Source: Alkanindiges hydrocarboniclasticus (GTDB taxonomy: Bacteria; Pseudomonadota; Gammaproteobacteria; Pseudomonadales; Moraxellaceae). From it: a stretch of 37,280 nt of DNA. The translations under genes and the position numbers were made by a program. How positions within the stretch are numbered: the first letter of the stretch is position 1; each line of letters starts with the position of its first letter. The DNA lies in contig NZ_MLCN01000047.1 of the NCBI RefSeq assembly GCF_001982605.1, positions 1 to 37,280 of the forward strand, written 5' to 3'. Shown here piece by piece: positions 7,628 to 13,301 of this stretch. The notes beneath the pieces are model-generated. The model worked only from the letters and a program-made list of their open reading frames with translations, searched no databases and was not told the DNA's origin.

Positions 7628-7996
7628 ATGTTCACCTATATCCAACGAGTTGAATGGTCAGGCAAAGCGGAAACACTGTCTAAATGCCAAGCTATTACCA
7701 AGGCAGAACAGATGGAGGTTTATGCAACATCGCTTAATCAAACAAGGGATATGACTGCATATACGCTTTACCATTTTACAGAAGGCCATTTGATCCGCCC
7801 AAGTATAGAAGATTGCTTATTGCTGCTTCACCAAAGTGATGGGTTCCTGATTGAAGAGTCAGATGGTGATAAGACGTTAATTCTAAAGAATAGTACTAAC
7901 TTTTATGACGTCTATTTCTTATGCAATAAAATTGCACTAATCGAACTGGATAATACACTGAAAGGTTTAACCATGTTCAATGCTGCATTTCTGTAG
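7628..7996 (+). CDS. Cassette 3 protein, unknown function, 122 aa
   Basis: A soluble 122-residue protein, mixed alpha/beta by eye. It begins MFTYIQRVEW and ends in a hydrophobic stretch (LKGLTMFNAAFL) too short to be a confident membrane span. The acidic middle (SDGFLIEESDGDK) is compatible with the DNA-mimic or acidic proteins common in anti-restriction loci, but that is conjecture. The start is set by the leader; a cassette terminator follows within 5 bases of the stop. Confidence 0.65.
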   Translation: MFTYIQRVEWSGKAETLSKCQAITKAEQMEVYATSLNQTRDMTAYTLYHFTEGHLIRPSIEDCLLLLHQSDGFLIEESDGDKTLILKNSTNFYDVYFLCNKIALIELDNTLKGLTMFNAAFL

Positions 7997-8002
7997 ACTT
8001 AT

Positions 8003-8033
8003 AAAAACCCAAGGCATTGCTTTGGGTTTTTTT
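8003..8033 (+). terminator. Cassette 3 terminator
   Basis: AAACCCAA and TTGGGTTT arms around an AGGCATTGCT loop, followed by a T run; a variant of the shared cassette terminator. Confidence 0.85.
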
Positions 8034-8047
8034 CTTCTAATCAACAA

Positions 8048-8178
8048 TTGAACAATAATAAAATAGATCGTATATTAGATTCGTCTTTTATTTTTTCACT
8101 TAAATTACGCTTTGATGGCGTTTTTTTAAGTGAATACTTAAAAGATCGCTATCTCTGCGTTACAGAGAGGTTTTTTTC
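8048..8178 (+). promoter_or_regulatory. Cassette 4 promoter and structured leader
   Basis: The promoter is TTGAAC (8048-8053), 17 bp, TATATT (8071-8076). In the leader (8095-8178) TTCACTTAAA faces TTTAAGTGAA exactly and ACGC faces GCGT around TTTGATG; a second CGC and CTCTG-CGTTA-CAGAG precede GAGAGG. Promoter and leader are nearly identical to those of cassette 9. Confidence 0.88.
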
Positions 8179-8721
8179 ATGAATGACATTGATATTGCAA
8201 TTAATTATCTTTGTAACTTACAGACTACAGCAAATATCCGTGTTCGTATCCAGACAAACTCATCAATTGATCCAATTCATCTTTTGAGTCGATTAAACGG
8301 CCGTAAAGGAACTTATATTTATGGCGTATTTAATGACCATGAAACTTTCGTAACTGGTCAATGTATCGATAACTTGCATTCCATGCATCACCGGACTGCT
8401 GAACGATATAGAAACTGGATTCAAGCGCAAACCAAGCAACGTATGGAAATTCCATGTACCAGCAATGAGTATATGCAATGGCTAAAGCAAATAAGGTTCA
8501 TGAATTTAATAAATGAAATACATGAGGTTTATTGCACGTTACTTGGTGGCCAAAAGATGCGTTTTATGGATGTTTCATTGAGTGAGCTTGCCTCTTCAAA
8601 TCTCGATCCCGCTCAAATTAAAGATGCACTGTGTTTTTACACCCAGCATATTTTAATCCTTAAGCTAAGTGATGATGTCTATAAACATTGCTATGCTATA
8701 GGTGATTTTGAATGGGCTTAA
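8179..8721 (+). CDS. Cassette 4 protein, unknown function, 180 aa
   Basis: A soluble 180-residue protein. The N-terminal half carries beta-type stretches and an RLNGRKGTYIYGVFNDHETF run; the middle is basic and helical with conspicuous His (NLHSMHHRTAERYRNW, about 64-79). No complete catalytic motif is visible. The leader fixes the start. It is a stand-alone cassette with its own terminator. No family recognised. Confidence 0.7.
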   Translation: MNDIDIAINYLCNLQTTANIRVRIQTNSSIDPIHLLSRLNGRKGTYIYGVFNDHETFVTGQCIDNLHSMHHRTAERYRNWIQAQTKQRMEIPCTSNEYMQWLKQIRFMNLINEIHEVYCTLLGGQKMRFMDVSLSELASSNLDPAQIKDALCFYTQHILILKLSDDVYKHCYAIGDFEWA

Positions 8722-8738
8722 CCGTTACTGACCCCTTG

Positions 8739-8766
8739 AAACCCATTGCCTTTGCTTTGGGTTTTC
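8739..8766 (+). terminator. Cassette 4 terminator
   Basis: AAACCCA and TGGGTTT arms with the common TTGCCTTTGCT loop, then TTTTCT. Confidence 0.82.
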
Positions 8767-8927
8767 TAATTTATAGATGAAAAATTTTTAACGACAAATC
8801 AATTTAGAAGGGCTTATCATGCTTTTCAATAATTTAATTCATTCTAATAATTAATAATTTTTTGCTTTTAAATAGGTTGATATATTAAATTTTGAACAAT
8901 TTTAATAATCATTAATCTTTTAATTGA
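8767..8927. other. AT-rich spacer between cassettes 4 and 5
   Basis: Part of the 340-bp gap between cassette genes 4 and 5; the rest of the gap is the cassette 4 terminator and the cassette 5 promoter and leader. This spacer is very AT-rich with many TAAT repeats. The only ORF is an 11-codon one at about 8820 behind AGAAGGG, too short to support. I see no other signal. Confidence 0.4.
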
Positions 8928-9061
8928 TTGAAGTAAAAAACAATTAATCGTATATTACTTTTGTAATCTTTTTATTCACTTTTATTTTTCCGCTTTGATG
9001 GCGGAATCCTAAGTGAATACTTGGAATTGCCGCTATCTCTGCGTCACAGAGAGGTTTTTTA
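8928..9061 (+). promoter_or_regulatory. Cassette 5 (ardC) promoter and structured leader
   Basis: The promoter is TTGAAG (8928-8933), 17 bp, TATATT (8951-8956). In the leader (8974-9061) ATTCACTT faces AAGTGAAT; CCGC, GCGG and CCGC occur in order around the TTTGATG loop and the AAGTGAATACTT hairpin, so GCGG can pair with either CCGC but not both. It is essentially identical over about 90 nt to the cassette 7 leader. Confidence 0.88.
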
Positions 9062-9964
9062 ATGTCTAAATCAAATGTTCACCCAAAATTTGCAGAGCTT
9101 GCCCGTCAGATAGAGGAACAATTTGCCACCGGCGAATTTGTAATGCCATTTGGTGTTAATCGTTCTGCAATAACACAAAAGCCATATCGAGGCATGAATG
9201 CTTTGATGCTAATGTGGGTTCGTATGCTTGAAGGATATCGTTCAACTGAATGGTTAACGTTAAAGCAGGCGAATCAAAAAAAATGGAAAGTAGCAAAAGG
9301 TGCCAAGGGGACTGTTGTTGCGTTTTACAGCAGAGTTGAAACCAAGGACAGTACACCTGAGTTACCTAAGCATTACTGGCTAGCCAAGTACTATACTGTT
9401 TTTAACAAGGATCAACTTCTTGATGAAAATGGCGATAAATTGGTTTGTCCTGACGTGCTTATCGATATTGATTCAGAAACCCAGATCAAAACCTTGGATC
9501 AGATAGCCAAAGCCAGCGGTGTTAAGGTTAATATAGTTGAAGGTGGGAGTAATGCATTTTATTCCCGTGCTAACCACGCAGTCACGCTGCCAGCTATTCT
9601 CGACTTTGATTCTGTTAAGGGGTTTATCACGACATATGCCCATGAACTTGGTCATTCTAGTGGTAAAGTGCTTAGAGCTGACTGGGAAAAAGGTTCCTTT
9701 GGGTCAATACCATATGCTAAAGAAGAAGTTGTTGCAGAGTTATGCAGCGTATTTCTTTCAAGCATGCTCGGATTAGACAAGATTCCACTAAGCTCTCACT
9801 CTGCATATATTGCAGGTTGGTTGAACTTGGCTAAATCTGTTGATCCGGAATTTTTCGGTAAAGCTGTTGATGAAGCATCCAAAGCTGCAATCTGGATGTA
9901 TAGTCTCACTCTGCCTACTGAAGATTTTGGTGAAAATGCTGCTGATACTGAAGCTGTCGTTTAA
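9062..9964 (+). CDS. ardC: ArdC-like anti-restriction protein
   Basis: A 300-residue protein with both ArdC domains. The N-terminal ssDNA-binding domain (DUF1738 type, about 8-120) has the family landmarks PYRGMNALML, GYRSTEWLT and KQANQKKWKVAKGAKGT. The C-terminal zinc-metalloprotease-like domain carries HELGH (194-198) and a downstream AKEEVVAELCS block (219-229) that should supply the third, acidic metal ligand. ArdC proteins protect incoming plasmid DNA from restriction during conjugation and are typical of plasmid leading regions. Length is normal and the key residues are intact. It is the only cassette gene with a recognisable function and it gives the array its likely theme. The start follows the conserved leader. 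Confidence 0.9.
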   Translation: MSKSNVHPKFAELARQIEEQFATGEFVMPFGVNRSAITQKPYRGMNALMLMWVRMLEGYRSTEWLTLKQANQKKWKVAKGAKGTVVAFYSRVETKDSTPELPKHYWLAKYYTVFNKDQLLDENGDKLVCPDVLIDIDSETQIKTLDQIAKASGVKVNIVEGGSNAFYSRANHAVTLPAILDFDSVKGFITTYAHELGHSSGKVLRADWEKGSFGSIPYAKEEVVAELCSVFLSSMLGLDKIPLSSHSAYIAGWLNLAKSVDPEFFGKAVDEASKAAIWMYSLTLPTEDFGENAADTEAVV

Positions 9965-9976
9965 CCAAAAAATCAT

Positions 9977-10007
9977 AAAAACCCATTGCTTTGCTTTGGG
10001 TTTTTTT
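9977..10007 (+). terminator. Cassette 5 terminator
   Basis: AAAACCCA and TGGGTTTT arms around TTGCTTTGCT, followed by seven T; the shared cassette terminator. Confidence 0.87.
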
Positions 10008-10032
10008 CTTTTGGGCATTAGGCTTGATTTAA

Positions 10033-10060
10033 TGTGATAATCACAAAAATAATGTATAGT
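10033..10060 (+). promoter_or_regulatory. Possible operator and promoter for the 10168 gene
   Basis: TGTGATAATCACA (10033-10045) is a perfect palindrome around a central base, and TATAGT (10055-10060) could be a -10 box, placing the palindrome over the expected -35 position. It looks like a repressor or activator site. The cassette promoter and leader are absent here. Confidence 0.35.
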
Positions 10061-10167
10061 AAATAAACAGACAGCAAGAATAAGAATTGGAATTTGTTTA
10101 AGTTTTTCAAGGACAAATCATATATGAGCAATATATCTATTAATCATTCCACATTTTTCACGCTTCT

Positions 10168-10440
10168 ATGTTAACTGCCCAACAAAGCATCCGAGCAATT
10201 GCACTTTATTGTGACAGAAATGGTTTAAGAGAGTATGCAAGACGTATTGGTCTGGATTCCGTGCAGGCTTCAAATGTCCTTATACGACACTTAAAAATGC
10301 GCTCTGGTGGCCAGCACAATGAGAATTCAAAAGCGTATCTGGACAAGCTAGTCTCTGTCTTTATTGAGAATGATGTTGATCAGGTTGTCATCATAAAGCG
10401 GCAAGATGTTTGGGATATATTTTTCTTATGTCCTGTTTAA
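10168..10440 (+). CDS. Small basic protein, unknown function; non-cassette gene inside the array
   Basis: A 90-residue protein, basic and helical in its first 60 residues. GLREYARRIGLDSVQASNVL (19-38) is loosely helix-turn-helix-like, so a small DNA-binding protein is possible but unproven. It lacks the conserved leader. Instead, a 16-codon ORF (10124-10174, MSNISINHST...) with AAGGAC upstream ends in TAA overlapping this ATG (ATGTTAA), suggesting translational coupling. It also lacks the cassette terminator, so read-through towards cassette 6 is possible. Confidence 0.5.
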   Translation: MLTAQQSIRAIALYCDRNGLREYARRIGLDSVQASNVLIRHLKMRSGGQHNENSKAYLDKLVSVFIENDVDQVVIIKRQDVWDIFFLCPV

Positions 10441-10485
10441 TATTGGATATTTTATTAATTAGTTAAATAATTCGGTGGTCTGGGC

Positions 10486-10613
10486 TTGAGCAATATTAAA
10501 ATAATTCGTATATTATAAAGGTCTTTTATTTTTCACTTAAATTTTTCGCTTTGATAGCGATTATTTAAGTGAATACTTAAAGATCGCTATCTCTGCGTCA
10601 CAGAGAGGTTCTT
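10486..10613 (+). promoter_or_regulatory. Cassette 6 promoter and structured leader
   Basis: The promoter is TTGAGC (10486-10491), 17 bp, TATATT (10509-10514). In the leader (10532-10613) TTCACTTAAA faces TTTAAGTGAA. TCGCT, AGCGA and TCGCT occur in order: this copy has A in the loop-closing position (GATAGCG rather than GATGGCG), which extends the first stem by a pair. CTCTG-CGTCA-CAGAG precedes GAGAGG. Confidence 0.87.
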
Positions 10614-10988
10614 ATGCAAGTTTCTATTGCTGCTGTTCAAAACGTTCTATATGCTCATTCTTTTGATGCCAATGCTTTATTCATTGGTTCACCTGATGAA
10701 CATTTTTGTGCATCTGATTCAGGAATTAATTTTCCATTAGATTCACAAACGTCTTACAATTTCTGGAATTCATTCTCAACACCTAATGTTGATAGTGCTC
10801 TTTCTAAATTGAAAAATTATGGTCATTTAAGCGGCGATATCCAACTTGCTGTTTCGCAAATGATCCATGGTTATTTTAAGACTGAACATTTTGCTCGTAA
10901 ATCTTTCACTACCAATTTTGTCGAATTTATCGATATTTTTGAATGTGAACTGATTGTCCATGTTTTCCAGACATGCTTACAATCTTAA
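10614..10988 (+). CDS. Cassette 6 protein, unknown function, 124 aa
   Basis: A soluble, somewhat acidic 124-residue protein rich in Phe, Ser and Asn (SQTSYNFWNSFS). The C-terminal part (FVEFIDIFECELIVHVFQTC) is a hydrophobic helix, probably buried rather than membrane-spanning. There are no catalytic motifs. The leader sets the start and a cassette terminator follows. No family recognised. Confidence 0.67.
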   Translation: MQVSIAAVQNVLYAHSFDANALFIGSPDEHFCASDSGINFPLDSQTSYNFWNSFSTPNVDSALSKLKNYGHLSGDIQLAVSQMIHGYFKTEHFARKSFTTNFVEFIDIFECELIVHVFQTCLQS

Positions 10989-10996
10989 CCTATATT

Positions 10997-11026
10997 AAAC
11001 CCATTGCCATTGCTCTGGGTTTTTTT
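10997..11026 (+). terminator. Cassette 6 terminator
   Basis: AAACCCA faces TGGGTTT with loop TTGCCATTGCTC, followed by a T run. Confidence 0.82.
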
Positions 11027-11046
11027 CATTTTTAAATATCAATTAA

Positions 11047-11178
11047 TTGAACAATAATTAAATAAATCGTATATTAGATTTGCTGTTCTTTTATTCACTT
11101 TTATTTTTCCGCTTTGATGGCGGAATCCTAAGTGAATACTTGGAATTGCCGCTATCTCTGCGTCACAGAGAGGTTTTT
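11047..11178 (+). promoter_or_regulatory. Cassette 7 promoter and structured leader
   Basis: The promoter is TTGAAC (11047-11052), 17 bp, TATATT (11070-11075). The leader (11093-11178) has ATTCACTT facing AAGTGAAT and the CCGC, GCGG, CCGC series. It is essentially the same sequence as the ardC (cassette 5) leader, although the genes that follow are unrelated. Confidence 0.88.
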
Positions 11179-11415
11179 ATGAAATATTTTATGTACTACA
11201 TTGTTATACTTGGCATCTTTACGCTGGTTCTCTTTGGGTACAATGATAATCCAGTGCTTGATCCAAACTTGCGATTCAAGATTTTTTGCTCGTTTGCTGC
11301 TATTTGTATGGTTTGCTACACCTTAGGACATATTCTATCCTTCTTGTTCGACCATGGCGGTTATTTGGATCGACGAGCTGAACGTAAACGTGCTAAACAA
11401 AAGCATAAGTCTTAA
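11179..11415 (+). CDS. Cassette 7 small membrane protein, 78 aa
   Basis: I place the start at the ATG at 11179, directly after the leader's GAGAGG box. The frame is open upstream through the leader to 11080, but that part is the regulatory element. The 78-residue product has two likely membrane spans (about 5-22 and 36-58) and a strongly basic C-terminal tail (DRRAERKRAKQKHK), so both ends probably face the cytoplasm. A small membrane protein could act in surface or entry exclusion, but no family is recognised. Confidence 0.7.
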   Translation: MKYFMYYIVILGIFTLVLFGYNDNPVLDPNLRFKIFCSFAAICMVCYTLGHILSFLFDHGGYLDRRAERKRAKQKHKS

Positions 11416-11421
11416 CCTTAT

Positions 11422-11451
11422 AAAAACCCATTGCCATTGCTTTGGGTTTTT
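11422..11451 (+). terminator. Cassette 7 terminator
   Basis: AAAACCCA and TGGGTTTT arms with loop TTGCCATTGCTT and a T run. Confidence 0.85.
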
Positions 11452-11574
11452 CTATTTATGATCGAAAATTAAAAATTTTGATAGCCCATTCTGGCCATTC
11501 GGAATAACCAACTACAACTGTGATTCTGTTTTACTCTCTTTAAATCTATACTTACCTATACCAGCTAATTCAAC

Positions 11575-11706
11575 TTGACTAAAAATTAATTATTCGTATA
11601 TTCAATCTGTAGTTTTTATTTTTACTTTTATCCTGCTTTGATGGCAGGATTTTAAGTGAATACTTAAGATTGCTGCTATCTCTGCATTACAGAGAGGTTT
11701 TTTATC
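11575..11706 (+). promoter_or_regulatory. Cassette 8 promoter and structured leader
   Basis: The promoter is TTGACT (11575-11580), 16 bp, TATATT (11597-11602). In the leader (11622-11706) ACTT faces AAGT and ATCCTGC faces GCAGGAT, a seven-pair stem around TTTGATG. GCAG can instead pair with the later CTGC. The last pairing TGC/GCA is also changed together relative to CGC/GCG. CTCTG-CATTA-CAGAG precedes GAGAGG. Confidence 0.87.
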
Positions 11707-12102
11707 ATGTTTTTTCCAGATTTTTCTGAAATTAATAGTGAGCTTGCATCTAGCCAATTTCCAAATTTAAAGGTTGATTTTGAGTACCTATATGAAATGG
11801 AAGGGGCAAATGATGATGTTAATCGATATATCGAAGACCGTAAATTATTGATGACTGACGCTGCTATAGCCTTTGCCAAATATGCTCTGCTTCGTGATCA
11901 GTTTTATGGTTACTACGATCCCACTAAATCAACTAAATGGCATGATGATTTCAAGACGGAAGAAAACTTCCTGAATCAATGTCAACAAGCTGGATTTTCA
12001 GTTCACGTTGACCATGTATTTAGTGATGCTGAACGTACACGCTATATAGTTCATCCGCATGAGTTTATTAAAACTGGTCGGATAGTAGATGTATATCGTT
12101 AA
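11707..12102 (+). CDS. Cassette 8 protein, unknown function, 131 aa
   Basis: A soluble acidic 131-residue protein, largely helical, with acidic and aromatic stretches (DFEYLYEMEGANDDVNRYIED, about 20-40) and a C-terminal HVDHVFSD...YIVHPHEF region with several His. Its acidity and small size fit a DNA-mimic anti-restriction protein, but no known Ard motif is visible. The leader fixes the start; a terminator with a changed stem follows. Confidence 0.67.
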   Translation: MFFPDFSEINSELASSQFPNLKVDFEYLYEMEGANDDVNRYIEDRKLLMTDAAIAFAKYALLRDQFYGYYDPTKSTKWHDDFKTEENFLNQCQQAGFSVHVDHVFSDAERTRYIVHPHEFIKTGRIVDVYR

Positions 12103-12113
12103 TCTTTAATTAT

Positions 12114-12141
12114 GAAAACCCTTGCATTTGCTTGAGTTTTC
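12114..12141 (+). terminator. Cassette 8 terminator (diverged copy)
   Basis: GAAAACCC faces TGAGTTTTC around TTGCATTTGCT. The stem is weaker than in the other copies but clearly related. Confidence 0.7.
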
Positions 12142-12165
12142 TTATTTTTTACTTTTGTAAATTAA

Positions 12166-12293
12166 TTGAACAATAATTAAATAGATCGTATATTAGATTC
12201 ATCTTTTATTTTCACTTAAATTACGCTTTGATGGCGTTTTTTAAGTGAACACTTAAAAGATCGCTATCTCTGCGTCACAGAGAGGTTTTTTTC
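12166..12293 (+). promoter_or_regulatory. Cassette 9 promoter and structured leader
   Basis: The promoter is TTGAAC (12166-12171), 17 bp, TATATT (12189-12194). In the leader (12211-12293) TTCACTTAAA faces TTTAAGTGAA and ACGC faces GCGT around TTTGATG; a second CGC and CTCTG-CGTCA-CAGAG precede GAGAGG. It is a near-duplicate of the cassette 4 control region. Confidence 0.88.
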
Positions 12294-13253
12294 ATGAATT
12301 ACAAAGCTACATTCTTTGACGCCAAAGAAGTGAATAGCCGCATGCGTTTTTTACTTCATATGTTAACCATCACCAATGTTGCCAATGGTGGTTGTAATTT
12401 TAAATATAGCTCACGATATGGTAATAAGCCTTTTTTTGATCCGGTTTTAACTGCGGTTAGGGCTAAACGTGGGTTTAAGTCGAACCTTTGGATTTCTGCT
12501 ACTGAGCTTAAATTCAATAGTAAGGAATTAAAATTGCACGATCATGCGGTTGCTGTGCCCAGTTTGCTATCGGTTAAAAATGGTGACAACTGGACGAAAC
12601 AACCGGAGGTTTTTTACAATGCTGATCAGGTTGATGGTTTTGGTTATCAAGACTCACTAGCTTCTTTTTCTGATGTCAATCGCGTAAATAGTTATCTTAG
12701 GAATATCTGCCACAGTCTGTTTTACAAGATTGCTTTTGGCGCTAAACCTAAGCTGACCACCAAAATAATTATTTTGGATGAGCTGGCAAAAGATGACGTA
12801 ATTTATCAGAACATGACCTTATTGCGTGCTCTGGTATATATTCATTCGCTGGATCATAAGATTACATCAGACCGAGAAATGGTTATTGAACTTGCGACTC
12901 GTTTAATTGCTGAAAGTATGTCTATGTATTATCACATGGATTTGCCAACAGTATTAATTGACCGCTGGTCATCCATTAAGGATGTCAACCAGTTTGAAAA
13001 AGCAATTGAAGAAGCGAACAAGATTATTCCGGCATTTTCGGGCTTTAAGCTTGAAGAACCTATTTTTGAGTATGATCATGAAGAAATTCTTCAAGCAGAC
13101 TCAGAAAATCTTATTAACGCTGAACCAGCACCTATTGCTGATTTAAACTTAGACAACCCTGCTCCCTATGTTTCTACACAACAGGTTGTAGTACCACCGT
13201 CCCAGACGTTTTTAGGCACTTTAAGCACCCTAACTTCGTATCTTGTCGGCTAA
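12294..13253 (+). CDS. Cassette 9 protein, unknown function, 319 aa
   Basis: The largest cassette product, 319 residues and soluble. The N-terminal half (about 1-150) is mixed alpha/beta with a Gly/Asn-rich patch (NVANGGCNFKYSSRYGNK). The middle (about 160-255) is helical. The C-terminal 60 residues (from about 255) are acidic then Pro-rich (AEPAPIADLNLDNPAPY), likely a disordered tail ending in a hydrophobic stretch. There are no nuclease or kinase motifs. The leader sets the start and the cassette terminator follows directly. Confidence 0.72.
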   Translation: MNYKATFFDAKEVNSRMRFLLHMLTITNVANGGCNFKYSSRYGNKPFFDPVLTAVRAKRGFKSNLWISATELKFNSKELKLHDHAVAVPSLLSVKNGDNWTKQPEVFYNADQVDGFGYQDSLASFSDVNRVNSYLRNICHSLFYKIAFGAKPKLTTKIIILDELAKDDVIYQNMTLLRALVYIHSLDHKITSDREMVIELATRLIAESMSMYYHMDLPTVLIDRWSSIKDVNQFEKAIEEANKIIPAFSGFKLEEPIFEYDHEEILQADSENLINAEPAPIADLNLDNPAPYVSTQQVVVPPSQTFLGTLSTLTSYLVG

Positions 13254-13258
13254 CCTTT

Positions 13259-13290
13259 TAAAAACCCATTGCCTTTGCTCTGGGTTTTTC
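13259..13290 (+). terminator. Cassette 9 terminator
   Basis: AAAACCCA faces TGGGTTTT with loop TTGCCTTTGCTC and T run. It also lies at the 3' end of the converging primase-like gene and could serve both. Confidence 0.85.
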
Positions 13291-13301
13291 TAATTTAACG
13301 C

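Noticed and set aside
8820..8855. An 11-codon ORF behind AGAAGGG between cassettes 4 and 5.
   Set aside because: Too short and in low-complexity AT-rich sequence; no other support.
11080..11178. An upstream extension of the cassette 7 protein in the open frame.
   Set aside because: It would translate the conserved leader and promoter; every other cassette starts just after the GAGAGG box, and a suitable ATG is at 11179.
5594..12293. Regularly recurring palindromic elements suggested a CRISPR array or an integron attC array.
   Set aside because: The repeats are separated by full ORFs of 240-960 bases, not by short spacers; no cas or integrase gene is present; and each repeat is tied to a promoter and ribosome binding site.
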